A stretch of 64,000 bases of DNA from Teredinibacter franksiae. GTDB lineage: Bacteria; Pseudomonadota; Gammaproteobacteria; Pseudomonadales; Cellvibrionaceae. A model generated the notes under the pieces. That model was not told the DNA's origin. It was given only the letters and a program-made list of their open reading frames with translations, and did not search any database. A program made the position numbers and the translations under genes. The stretch covers positions 3,732,501-3,796,500 of the forward strand of contig NZ_JACJUV010000001.1 of NCBI RefSeq assembly GCF_014218805.1, read 5' to 3'. Below, piece by piece: positions 47,001 through 54,967 of this stretch (positions are counted from its first letter, which is position 1; each line of letters opens with the position of its first letter).

Positions 47001-49515
47001 CGTTATGGTTGGAGTAGGTCTGATTGAAATCGAAAACATCTTGTCGCGAACCAGAATTCAGGCTGTTACCGTTACTGCTCTCGGTGTAGCGGGCAATTAC
47101 TGAACGCATCGGGTTTGCGTCTGGCGTGGTCATGGAAATATACACGCTGGTGTTCGCAGGGTAATCCGGGTGGAACGCCATACCTAGTACACCACCTTCG
47201 TTTTCGGTATCTACTACGCTACGTAAATCGATATACACGTTCTTAGTAGAAGTGCTCTCGTTGTTGGCGTCAACCCAATAAATAGTGCCGCCTTTTTCAA
47301 GGATGTACCAGCGTGAATTGTCGCCCGGTGCCTGCAGCATTCCTAGCGGGGAGTTAAAGAACAGGTTGGGAAATGCACGCTCAATAGCTACTTCTTGTGG
47401 TGGAACCGAGCTGCTGGAAGACGAGCTGGAACTGCTACTCGAAGAGCTGGAGCTACTGGAAGAAGAACTACTGCTACTGGAAGAGCTGGAGCTACTGCTA
47501 GAAGAACTACTGCTACTGGAAGAGCTGGAGCTACTGCTAGAAGAGCTGGAGTTGCTATCTCCGGAAGAGATAATAGTGCCGGCAGAAGGCGTTAAGGTAA
47601 CGTTGTCAAGCTGTGCCCCATCTTCACGGCGCAGGATATGCAAAGTGTGAGGGCCTGCAGAAACATTGGAAAATGTTGCGGGGGTTATGGTTTCCCAGCC
47701 AGAGGTCGAGGTATTGTTCTGGGTATTCCATGAGCCCGAATCTAACTTGTAGTAGAAGGAGTCGTCGCTGCCGTTAGCAAAATCAACCCTGATTTGAAAT
47801 TCAACATTGGCGTTTTGCGATAGGCTGAAGTTGATCTGCATTTGTCCGGTTGCACCGTTAGCGGCCGAGTTCAATATCTGGCTACCGTTGATTGGCCAAA
47901 CGACATACTGCCCACTAGAAGCACTATTATCCGTTTTCACTTCAAATGGTGAGAAGTTGCCTTGGTTCGACAGGCTTTCCAGCTCCACGGTTACGTCTGT
48001 GCCGCCAATGGATGATGATGAGCTGTTGGAACTGCTGCTGGATGAGCTGGAGCTGCCGGTACCGTGGCCGTCAATCACGTCAAGATCAATGCTCCATACA
48101 CGCTGGGCGCCAGTGATATACAACCTGGTGCCGTCGTTGCCACCAAATGCTACATTGGTCACATTGGCGTCAGCGGCAATGGAGGCCAACTGGTTACCTG
48201 AAGCGTCATACACCAAAACGCGCTGTCCGTTGTGTTCGGCAACGTAGAGGTTGCCGTGGCAATCCACCGCCATACCGTCTGGAACGTTTAGGCCAGTTAT
48301 CAGGTCGTTACCCGATTGAACTTGCCCGTTTACAATAGCGTATGTGCGCACACGGCTTGAGTCACCACCGACATAGAGCACATCTTGGTTTGGTGAGAGC
48401 GCAATGCCATTGGGGTTGCTAAGAGTACCGTCAATAAGTGTAACGCTGCCGTTTGTGGCAACTTGGTAAACACCGGTGAGCGGCTGGCCTGCGGAAGTAC
48501 CTTGCTGATAGTCGGGGTCGGTAAAGTAAATGGTACCGTCGGTTGCTATCACCAAGTCGTTCGGCGAGTTGAACACATTGCCGCTGTAGGAGCTGGCAAC
48601 CGCTGTTCGATTACCGCTCAGGTCATAGCGCGATAAGCCGCTGTACTTGTGGGTAGCCGCAACAATATCGCCCTGGGCATCAACGGCGAGACCGTTACTA
48701 CCACTATCATTTATTTGGGTTGTCATCACGCCAGCTGTAGTCAGCTTTTGAATACGAGACGGGAAGTCGGTCTGGAAGGTGAAGTCAGAGAAATAAAGCG
48801 CACCATCGAGCCAGATCGGACCTTCGTAGAGGCCACTAGTACCTCGTGTAGAGTCCGCGCCAGAAATACGCGTAGCCGTTAAGCTGCCGGAAGGCGCAAC
48901 ACCGCAGTGACCAGGGCCGACCGAGCTTGAACTAGACGAAGAGCTTGAGCTAGACGAAGAGCTTGAGCTAGACGAAGAGCTTGAACTAGACGAAGAGCTT
49001 GAGCTAGACGAAGAGCTTGAGCTAGACGAAGAGCTTGAGCTAGACGAAGAGCTTGAGCTAGACGAAGAGCTTGAGCTAGACGAAGAGCTGGATGATGAAC
49101 TGCTACTGCTCGAAGACGAGCTTGCGGTGCCACATAACGCTCCGGTTAGTGTGGGTGTGGCAGTGCCGCCGCTGCCATTACGGTTTACCTGAATACCCAC
49201 TTCCACCGAGCCATTTGGTTGGATAGTGCCATTCCATGCTTCATTGGATGCGGTATAGGGGTTGTCACCGTTTACTTGTCCTCCCCAATAATTAGTGACC
49301 GCTGAGTTGTCAGCATAATTCCAGCTGACTGACCAACTATTGACGGCAGATGAGCCATCGTTGGTGATGCGTACATAGCCTGTGTAGCCAGAACCCCAGT
49401 CGTTGGAGAATCCGTACTCACATGCTGCATGTACCTGCCCTATGGCAAGTAGCGGGATAATACCCAGCGGCGCCAAAAAACGCCTGATACATCGTTTGAG
49501 AGGGATATTATTCAT
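44002..49515 (-). CDS. Secreted multimodular redox protein: CBM2, SMP-30-like, CBM, PQQ-dehydrogenase-like, CBM2, cytochrome c, DUF1587/1595/1592/1588/1585
   Basis: About 1,837 residues from ATG 49515 (AGAGG 7 bases before; signal peptide to about 31). Order: CBM2 (about 32-128), polyserine, SMP-30/gluconolactonase-like propeller (about 200-485), and a CBM35/CBM6-like module (about 503-647). Then come polyserine, a PQQ-dependent sugar dehydrogenase-like propeller (about 707-1060; GVLGMAFHPDYPAN, HNGGDLHFGPDGYLYAAFGDGG, YGLRNPWRWSFD), polyserine, and a second CBM2 (about 1102-1198). The C-terminal part has a CSSCHG cytochrome c (about 1218-1290) and the DUF1587/1595/1592/1588/1585 series, which holds a second haem-like CQVCH. 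CBM2-linked PQQ/cytochrome proteins in Cellvibrio are tied to oxidative cellulose attack, so an electron-supplying or sugar-oxidising role on the polysaccharide is inferred. Operon with DUF1552. Confidence 0.88.
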   Translation of the reverse strand: MNNIPLKRCIRRFLAPLGIIPLLAIGQVHAACEYGFSNDWGSGYTGYVRITNDGSSAVNSWSVSWNYADNSAVTNYWGGQVNGDNPYTASNEAWNGTIQPNGSVEVGIQVNRNGSGGTATPTLTGALCGTASSSSSSSSSSSSSSSSSSSSSSSSSSSSSSSSSSSSSSSSSSSSSSSSSSSSSSSSSSSSSSSSSSSVGPGHCGVAPSGSLTATRISGADSTRGTSGLYEGPIWLDGALYFSDFTFQTDFPSRIQKLTTAGVMTTQINDSGSNGLAVDAQGDIVAATHKYSGLSRYDLSGNRTAVASSYSGNVFNSPNDLVIATDGTIYFTDPDYQQGTSAGQPLTGVYQVATNGSVTLIDGTLSNPNGIALSPNQDVLYVGGDSSRVRTYAIVNGQVQSGNDLITGLNVPDGMAVDCHGNLYVAEHNGQRVLVYDASGNQLASIAADANVTNVAFGGNDGTRLYITGAQRVWSIDLDVIDGHGTGSSSSSSSSSNSSSSSIGGTDVTVELESLSNQGNFSPFEVKTDNSASSGQYVVWPINGSQILNSAANGATGQMQINFSLSQNANVEFQIRVDFANGSDDSFYYKLDSGSWNTQNNTSTSGWETITPATFSNVSAGPHTLHILRREDGAQLDNVTLTPSAGTIISSGDSNSSSSSSSSSSSSSSSSSSSSSSSSSSSSSSSSSSSSSSSSSSSSSSSSVPPQEVAIERAFPNLFFNSPLGMLQAPGDNSRWYILEKGGTIYWVDANNESTSTKNVYIDLRSVVDTENEGGVLGMAFHPDYPANTSVYISMTTPDANPMRSVIARYTESSNGNSLNSGSRQDVFDFNQTYSNHNGGDLHFGPDGYLYAAFGDGGSANDPQNDAQDPSNYFGTMIRIDVDNGSPYSIPSDNPFVGDGNAQDEVFAYGLRNPWRWSFDRQTGQLWLADVGQAAWEEIDIIQAGGNYGWRCREGAHQTSNSCNTSGPYIDPIMELDHGISASITGGYVYRGNRIAGRNGQYFVGDYETGRIWAVSNNGNGNYSREEIANTNHNIASFGEANNGELYFVNYGGDLYKLVPVGGSSSSSSTSSSSSSSSSSSSSSSSSSSSSSSSSSSSPGSGVTCVAEVGNDWGSGYQLDITVTNNGSSAVSGWEITLGFNADPQVTGSWNVNLVENATTITATNVGFNGNLSANGGSASFGVQGNKDSNSNFSAPSCTGPGGPSSSSSSSSSSSSSSEMTGEQEFATQCSSCHGADAAGGSVGIALNTTQDKADMAAYIATQMPQNNPGSCGQTCAEKVVDYLETTFWGNDNTLVCNNQTSYGARQLKLLTRPEYQSTVEDLLGINVDVSEGLVADTIIGYFVNNTHSSVVNGSYDSYLTVAENVAQLVADSNFTGALSCNGNFNQSCANEFVNTLLPRIFRRPLEGNESSTYSTMANGSATNGDVKTGIQMALEAALSSPQFIYRHEVGELNPSNTGIDSDVYELTSYEMASWLSYTFTGSSPDNTTWQKAQNNQLRSEPAILTEAQRLLGSNEAKEQLGNFVAHWLDTEHLEAAPKDDATWPGFNAVIPHMKQEIREVFAYVMLEESEQFDSLYSANYTFVNGPLAQYYGINGVSGNGFQMVNTTDRGGILANGAFMARWAEEVETSPIRRSVRVRRRMLCQDQPEPPAGVFADRAEKIEELADFLAASSTTNRMKYEAITGDAACQVCHAEWINPLGFGMEDFSPVGRPRNTDLKGNSIDATGAVYAPENLNDKGISIAFQGTKNLGQVITTLPNAQQCVPQNLFRFMTGVGIEGINVDDLEGPTLAAEEKNGYACAVRDLTNTMMEQSPRVMLERLSTIDAVRYRKAWSRSE
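48925..49085 (-). repeat. 18-bp tandem array encoding polyserine
   Basis: About nine copies of an 18-bp unit (GTCTAGCTCAAGCTCTTC on the coding strand, six serine codons) with single-base variants. Other polyserine linkers in the window mix serine codons far more, so this linker looks recently expanded by unit duplication. Confidence 0.85.
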
Positions 49516-50029
49516 TATTAGCCTCTGTATGTTAGATTTGTGGAAGAAGTCCCCAGTCACTAACGAGCGCTAGAACTTCTCGAGTGTACGGTCTTCAGTT
49601 TGGGGGAAATATCGCGTTGGAAGGATAAAGACCTACCTCCGGCAAGTCTATCAAAGGAAAAGCGTGTTGATTTTAATCAAATATATTGTTGGGAGCCCAT
49701 TCATAGAAATTGTGGTAAAAAGAGGAGAATATAAGTCTAAATTATGAGGGTTACCCGCTTATCTATTTTGATTTTGAATAGTTACGTTAGGAATAAATTT
49801 CAAAAAAATATAAGCGGAATTAAATATGCAGGCTGCGACAAAGCGTTTTGCTTTTGTATTCGGCAATTTGATTGAAAAACAACCTTATATTAAGAATCGC
49901 TGTAAAGCACAAGCAAATGTATTTAAAAACCTTATATCGCTAAGGGGTTTACCACACTTTAGACCGATAGATTTCTGATTCAGCTTCTATAACGTTCGCG
50001 CCTTGATTTAATAATAACGAGGCTAGAGT
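49516..50029. other. Divergent promoter region between the redox protein and GH5 cellulase
   Basis: About 510 bp, AT-rich, containing the FNR-like box at 49667-49680. No gene was seen. Both divergent genes should be driven from here. Confidence 0.5.
49667..49680. promoter_or_regulatory. Perfect FNR/ANR-type box
   Basis: TTGATTTTAATCAA fits the FNR consensus TTGAT-N4-ATCAA exactly. It lies about 150 bp upstream of the minus-strand redox protein and 350 bp upstream of the plus-strand cellulase. Oxygen- or redox-dependent control is inferred; a short AT palindrome can also arise by chance. Confidence 0.4.
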
Positions 50030-52396
50030 ATGCGACCTTATTTCCGTGTGGGAGCCCTGCTTCTGGGTGTCCTGCTATCAAAAAATGTTTTGGCTGTTGA
50101 TTGCGATGTTACCTATGTGAATACATGGGGTAGCGGCTATCAGCTAAGTGTTGATGTTACAAATAACGATACAATTTCGGCGAATGGTTGGGAGGTGGTT
50201 CTCACTTTTAATGGTGCCCCTCAGGTAACGAACTCTTGGAATGTAGGACTGAGCGAAAACGGTAATTCGGTCACCGCGAGTAATATAAGTTGGAATGGCA
50301 ACCTTGCTGCTGGCGCTTCAGCCAGCTTTGGTTTTCAGGGCAATCACAATGGTAGTTTCGTAACGCCAGAGTGCGAAGCTGCAAATCATGTAGACCTGCC
50401 AACGATTGAGCCAACAATTGAGCCAACGATTGAGCCAACGATTGAGCCAACAATTGAGCCAACGATTGAGCCAACGGTTGAGCCAACGATTGAGCCAACG
50501 ATTGAGCCAACGATTGAGCCAACAATTGAGCCAACGATTGAGCCAACGATTGAGCCAACGGTTGAGCCAACGATTGAGCCAACGATTGAGCCAACGATTG
50601 AGCCAACGATTGAGCCAACGGTTGAGCCAACGATTGAGCCAACAATTGAGCCAACGATTGAGCCAACGATTGAGCCAACGATTGAGCCAACGATTGAGCC
50701 AACGATTGAGCCTTCTAGCGATGTCATTTGTGAAATAACAAATGCGAATGTTTGGAACAGCGGTTTTCAGCTGGATGTCAGCTTGACCAACAATGGCACC
50801 AGGACAGTCAATGACTGGACAGTAAAGCTTATCTGGGAAGGTATAAGCGTTTCGTTTAGTAATGGCTGGAATGGAGATTATTCGGGCGATAACCCGCTGA
50901 CTATTAGCAACACTGCAAACAGCGGCGCTCTGGCAGCGGCCGAATCGGCCTCCTTTGGTTTCCAGGGTACCTATAGCGGCACCTACGCAGAACCCCGCTG
51001 TGTGGTTGGTGCCGCTGGCGGAGATACAGGCGATACCGGCGAAACAGGGCCTGATTACAACCGCTGGGCCTGCGGCATAGACCCTACCAGCATTGCCAGT
51101 GACGACGATTGGTTGACCACAAGTGGTAACAAAATTGTCGACAGCGACGGTACTAAAGTGCGGCTTACTGGTGCTAACTGGTTTGGCTTTAACGCCTCCG
51201 AGCGTGTTTTTCACGGTCTTTGGACTGCGAATATGAACCAGTTACTACGCTCGATGGCCGAACGCGGTATTAACACCATTCGCGTGCCTATCTCTACCGA
51301 ATTACTGAAAGAGTGGATGAATGGCCAAGCTGAAGTTGTTAGTGTGAATGGCTTTACTAACCCCGACCTAGATGGTGCAACCAGCCTAGAAGTGTTCGAT
51401 GAATTCCTGCTGCAAACCAAATCCTGTGGAATGAAAGTGTTGGTTGATCAGCACAGTGCTGAAGCGGATAACGCTGGTCATACTGCGGAGCTCTGGTACA
51501 AAGGTGATATCACCACGGCTGATTTTTACGACACCTGGGAATGGTTCGCTGATCGTTATAAAAGCAATGACACCATCATTGCTTACGACTTGGAAAACGA
51601 GCCACACGGTTCGCCCGATGGCGGTGCCGGTGCAAACCTTGTTCGCGGTGAGAATGAAAGCTGGGAAGATTACTGCCAGCGTAAGCCGTTATCTGCTGAA
51701 ACCGATTTTGCCAAGTGGGATGATTCGCAAGACGAGCACAACTGGCGCCACGCTGCCACTGTTGCAGCTGAACGTATTTTGGCGCTTAACCCCAATGTGC
51801 TGATTCTGGTTGAGGGCATTGAAACTACGCCCAAGTACGGCAAGTGGGTCGACAATAAGAGCGGTGCCGGTGAGTATAGCGACAAATGTTACGACAACAA
51901 CTGGTGGGGCGGCAACCTGCGTCTGGCGAAGGAACTGCCCGTAGAAGTACCGGGTCATAACGACCAGATTATGTATTCGCCACATGATTACGGCCCGCTG
52001 GTTTATATGCAGCCCTGGTTTAAGGATGGCAGCTTCACCCGCGAATCATTGGAGGCTGATGTTTGGGGGCCTAACTGGTTATACCTGCACGACGAAAATA
52101 TTTCACCGCTGCTAATCGGAGAGTGGGGTGGGTTTATGGATGGCGCCGACAATCAGAAGTGGATGGAAGCTATTCGTGATGAAATTGTCCTCAAGGGGCT
52201 GCATCACACTTTTTGGTGTATTAACCCCAATTCCGGTGATACTGGTGGTTTGGTTGCGGACGACTGGCTGAATTGGGATGAAGAAAAATACAACCTACTT
52301 AAGCCTGCATTGTGGCAGAGCGGTGGATCCTTTATTGGTCTAGACAGTGAAGTTCCGCTGGGTGGTGCCGCCGGAACGGGAACTACTCGCCCGTAA
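50030..52396 (+). CDS. Secreted GH5 cellulase with two CBM2 modules
   Basis: 788 residues hydrolysing beta-1,4-glucan outside the cell. Signal peptide about 1-22 (LLSKNVLA); first CBM2 about 24-118 (GSGYQLSVDVTN, SWNGNLAAGASASFGFQG); a linker of 26 four-residue units, mostly TIEP (124-228); second CBM2 about 229-325; GH5 catalytic domain about 345-770. The GH5 shows VRLTGANWFGF, NTIRVPIS, YDLENEPHG with acid/base Glu524, YSPHDYGP and IGEWGG with nucleophile Glu698. The two CBM2 domains differ considerably, so they are not a fresh duplication. It is divergent from the redox multimodular gene, which also carries CBM2, suggesting joint action on cellulose. It has its own terminator. Confidence 0.96.
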   Translation: MRPYFRVGALLLGVLLSKNVLAVDCDVTYVNTWGSGYQLSVDVTNNDTISANGWEVVLTFNGAPQVTNSWNVGLSENGNSVTASNISWNGNLAAGASASFGFQGNHNGSFVTPECEAANHVDLPTIEPTIEPTIEPTIEPTIEPTIEPTVEPTIEPTIEPTIEPTIEPTIEPTIEPTVEPTIEPTIEPTIEPTIEPTVEPTIEPTIEPTIEPTIEPTIEPTIEPTIEPSSDVICEITNANVWNSGFQLDVSLTNNGTRTVNDWTVKLIWEGISVSFSNGWNGDYSGDNPLTISNTANSGALAAAESASFGFQGTYSGTYAEPRCVVGAAGGDTGDTGETGPDYNRWACGIDPTSIASDDDWLTTSGNKIVDSDGTKVRLTGANWFGFNASERVFHGLWTANMNQLLRSMAERGINTIRVPISTELLKEWMNGQAEVVSVNGFTNPDLDGATSLEVFDEFLLQTKSCGMKVLVDQHSAEADNAGHTAELWYKGDITTADFYDTWEWFADRYKSNDTIIAYDLENEPHGSPDGGAGANLVRGENESWEDYCQRKPLSAETDFAKWDDSQDEHNWRHAATVAAERILALNPNVLILVEGIETTPKYGKWVDNKSGAGEYSDKCYDNNWWGGNLRLAKELPVEVPGHNDQIMYSPHDYGPLVYMQPWFKDGSFTRESLEADVWGPNWLYLHDENISPLLIGEWGGFMDGADNQKWMEAIRDEIVLKGLHHTFWCINPNSGDTGGLVADDWLNWDEEKYNLLKPALWQSGGSFIGLDSEVPLGGAAGTGTTRP
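50399..50712 (+). repeat. 12-bp minisatellite encoding the TIEP linker (26 units)
   Basis: Twenty-six near-identical 12-bp units based on ACGATTGAGCCA. Variants ACAATT (Ile, silent) and ACGGTT (Val) recur in blocks, showing that groups of units were duplicated together. Because 12 is a multiple of 3, several other frames are also open across it; these are not genes. Confidence 0.95.
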
Positions 52397-52422
52397 TTTT
52401 AACGAATATTGATAAACACACA

Positions 52423-52448
52423 GGGTCGCCACAAGGCGGCCCTTTTTT
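52423..52448 (+). terminator. Intrinsic terminator of the GH5 gene
   Basis: GGGTCGCC (52423-52430) pairs with GGCGGCCC (52435-52442) with one mismatch, followed by six T. Confidence 0.88.
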
Positions 52449-52518
52449 ATTTGTGCCAATAGGTTAAACTCGGGAACCTAGCACTCCAACAACACTTGAT
52501 AATAAATGGAGATTTCCT

Positions 52519-53355
52519 ATGAAAAGCCTTCTTACCTGTTGTTTCTCGTTAGTGCTTGCGCTGACATTGGTCGGCTGCAGTAAAAATGAAGCCACGCCAT
52601 TGCCCGTATTGGATGGGCGCGTAATTAAAAGTGATGATGCGCCCATTGATGAACTGATGGAGCGCTCTGGGTTAAACGCACAAATAGTCGACTTACCTGC
52701 AAACGTATTAACGTCTGCCGAAGATCAGCTGCGTCGGGGGGCAACCGACGTCGATGACATTCGTGCGATTCTTCGCCGGGAATTCAACCCCGATGCACTG
52801 CGCACACAGGTGCGCGTCAGTTTGAGCGAAAATTTAAACAAAGCCGATATCGAGCATACTCTGGCATGGTTGAGTTCAGATCTTGGAACAAAAATTACAG
52901 CGCTTGAAATAGCCGGTGCTGCCGATGGTAGCCATGCCGACATTATGGGGCAGTATAATCGTTTAAAAGAAAACAACTCGCGGCTTGCAAAAACACAGCA
53001 ATTACAGTCTGCAACAAACGCAACACAGTATTCTGTGGATTTGGTTATTGAGGTGCAGCGGGTTTTGATCGATACGCTCTCATCTAATATGCCCGAAAGC
53101 GCACAAATAAGTGCAGAAGACTTTGCGGAAAAAGAAGCGCAGGCACGTCCCCGATTACAGCAGCGCTTGGGGGCTATGGTAGAAGCCAGTTACCTTTATA
53201 ATTATCAATCTTTAACGGATGAAGAATTACAGCGTTATATCGATTTTGCCAGTAGCGATTTGGGGCAACGCTATCACCGTGCACTTGCACAAAGCTTGCA
53301 AGCCAGCGTGATAGGTGCGAGCGAGAAATCTAAAGAGGCAATTGTACAGCTCTAA
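52519..53355 (+). CDS. DUF2059 lipoprotein
   Basis: 278 residues with a lipobox (LALTLVGC, Cys20) preceded by a type II signal. A C-terminal DUF2059-like helical segment (SLTDEELQRYIDFASSDLGQRYHRA, about 233-257) is echoed by a second copy in the middle (HTLAWLSSDLGTKITALE, about 114-131). It is likely an outer- or inner-membrane-anchored periplasmic protein of unknown function. GGAG 9 bases before the ATG supports the start. It is flanked by terminators, so monocistronic. Confidence 0.85.
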   Translation: MKSLLTCCFSLVLALTLVGCSKNEATPLPVLDGRVIKSDDAPIDELMERSGLNAQIVDLPANVLTSAEDQLRRGATDVDDIRAILRREFNPDALRTQVRVSLSENLNKADIEHTLAWLSSDLGTKITALEIAGAADGSHADIMGQYNRLKENNSRLAKTQQLQSATNATQYSVDLVIEVQRVLIDTLSSNMPESAQISAEDFAEKEAQARPRLQQRLGAMVEASYLYNYQSLTDEELQRYIDFASSDLGQRYHRALAQSLQASVIGASEKSKEAIVQL

Positions 53356-53383
53356 GTTTGCTTTAAGGTCTTCGCACACAATA

Positions 53384-53413
53384 AAAAACCCCGGCATGTT
53401 AGCCGGGGTTTTT
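53384..53413. terminator. Bidirectional terminator between DUF2059 and TrpB2
   Basis: AAAAACCCCGGC (53384-53395) pairs with GCCGGGGTTTTT (53402-53413) around a 6-base loop, with T-runs in both directions. Confidence 0.92.
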
Positions 53414-53434
53414 GTTTGCTGGTGTTAGTGGTGG

Positions 53435-54787
53435 CTAGTCCAACTTCGGTAAATCCTTTAACGACTCGGCAATCGCACCGGCTGGGTACTCAAAGTCTTC
53501 TAGTCCTCCCGAAAAATATTTATCGTAAGATGCCATATCAAAATGGCCATGGCCGGATAAGTTGAAGAAAATAGTTTTGGCCTCGCCGGTTTTTGTGCAC
53601 AGTTCCGCTTCTTTTATGGCTGCACAAATGGCATGGGAGGATTCCGGTGCGGGAATGATGCCTTCCGCACGGGCGAATTTAACACCGGCTTCAAAGGTTT
53701 CCAGTTGGTGAACGGCAACCGCTTCTAAATAACCTTCGTTGTATAGCTGTGAAACCTGAGTGGAATCGCCGTGGTAACGCAGGCCTCCGGCGTGAATACC
53801 CGGAGGCATAAAATTGTGACCCAGTGTGTACTGTTTCATGATCGGGGTAAGCCCTGCGACATCGCCGTAGTCGTAGGTGTAGCTGCCCTTGGTCAACGTG
53901 GGACACGAGTGAGGTTCTACGGCGACGAGGCGAATGTTTTTACCTGCTGCTTTATCGGCAAAAAACGGAAAGGCGACGCCGCCAAAATTAGAACCGCCAC
54001 CGCAGGGTGCGAAGATTACATCCGGGTAATCACCCACTTTTTCAAATTGTTTTTTCGCTTCTAAACCAATGACGGATTGATGCAGTAATACGTGGTTTAG
54101 TACGGAGCCTAAAGCGTAGTTGGTATCGGCGCGCGTGGCCGCTTCCTCCACCGCTTCTGATATAGCCAGCCCAAGCGAACCGGGGTTGTCTGGGTTTCCT
54201 TCTAACGCGGCCCGCCCTGCTTGGGTTTGGGTGGAGGGCGAAGCAACGACTTCAGCGCCCCAGGTTTCCATCATGGAGCGGCGGAAAGGTTTCTGTCCGT
54301 AAGACACTTTCACCATAAAGACTTTTACATCGATACCGAACATTTGCCCCGCCAGCGCCATGGAGGAACCCCATTGGCCTGCGCCGGTTTCGGTGCTTAT
54401 GCGCTTAACACCTTCGCGCTTGTTGTAATAGGCCTGTGCAATGGCGGTGTTGGGCTTATGTGAACCCGCTGGGCTTACACCTTCATTTTTATAATAAATT
54501 TTGGCCGGTGTACCGAGCGCTTCTTCGAGGCGGCGGGCGCGGAATAGAGGAGAGGGTCGCCACTGGCGGTAAATATCGCGAACGGGGCCAGGAATTTCGA
54601 TCCAACGTTCCTGGGAAACTTCCTGCTCAATGATAGACATAGGGAATATAGCGGCCAATTGGTCGGGGGTGACCGGGTTACCGTCGGGTCCCAGTGGTGG
54701 TGACGGTGGGTTTGGCATGTCGGCAGCAATGTTATACCAGTGTGTTGGCATTTCATCTTCGCTGAGCAGAATTTTAACTTGCGACAT
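53435..54787 (-). CDS. trpB: Tryptophan synthase beta chain, TrpB2 type
   Basis: 450 residues of the PLP-dependent TrpB2 branch (longer N-terminus than the classic TrpB). The N-terminal segment [20 protein letters not shown], the PLP lysine Lys111 in AGSHKPNTA, the substrate loop ETGAGQWG and the phosphate-binding CGGGSNFGG are all present. It converts indole plus serine to tryptophan; TrpB2 proteins often work without a TrpA partner, and no trpA is adjacent. The start at ATG 54787 follows GAGGA about 7 bases upstream. Monocistronic. Confidence 0.95.
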   Translation of the reverse strand: MSQVKILLSEDEMPTHWYNIAADMPNPPSPPLGPDGNPVTPDQLAAIFPMSIIEQEVSQERWIEIPGPVRDIYRQWRPSPLFRARRLEEALGTPAKIYYKNEGVSPAGSHKPNTAIAQAYYNKREGVKRISTETGAGQWGSSMALAGQMFGIDVKVFMVKVSYGQKPFRRSMMETWGAEVVASPSTQTQAGRAALEGNPDNPGSLGLAISEAVEEAATRADTNYALGSVLNHVLLHQSVIGLEAKKQFEKVGDYPDVIFAPCGGGSNFGGVAFPFFADKAAGKNIRLVAVEPHSCPTLTKGSYTYDYGDVAGLTPIMKQYTLGHNFMPPGIHAGGLRYHGDSTQVSQLYNEGYLEAVAVHQLETFEAGVKFARAEGIIPAPESSHAICAAIKEAELCTKTGEAKTIFFNLSGHGHFDMASYDKYFSGGLEDFEYPAGAIAESLKDLPKLD

Positions 54788-54967
54788 CGGGTATTCCTCT
54801 CTTGGCTTTATTGTGTTCGCAATGGCGAGGTTTTAACCATAACGAATTTGGGTGCCTCATCAAGGTGGAATTGCCTGTTACCGGGGTTAGCTCAAATGTG
54901 GGCTAATTTTTCTCAAGCTTGGCTTTACTGTTCGACATAAATACTTTTGCGTGCGTTTAAAACGCCG

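Noticed and set aside
50399..50712. Possible CRISPR-like repeat array
   Set aside because: Units are 12 bp, directly adjacent and without spacers; it is an in-frame coding minisatellite.
50271..51214. Several frames of 110-298 codons across the TIEP repeat on both strands
   Set aside because: A 12-bp repeat keeps many frames open; the products are pure repeats (for example WLNR or VGSI units).
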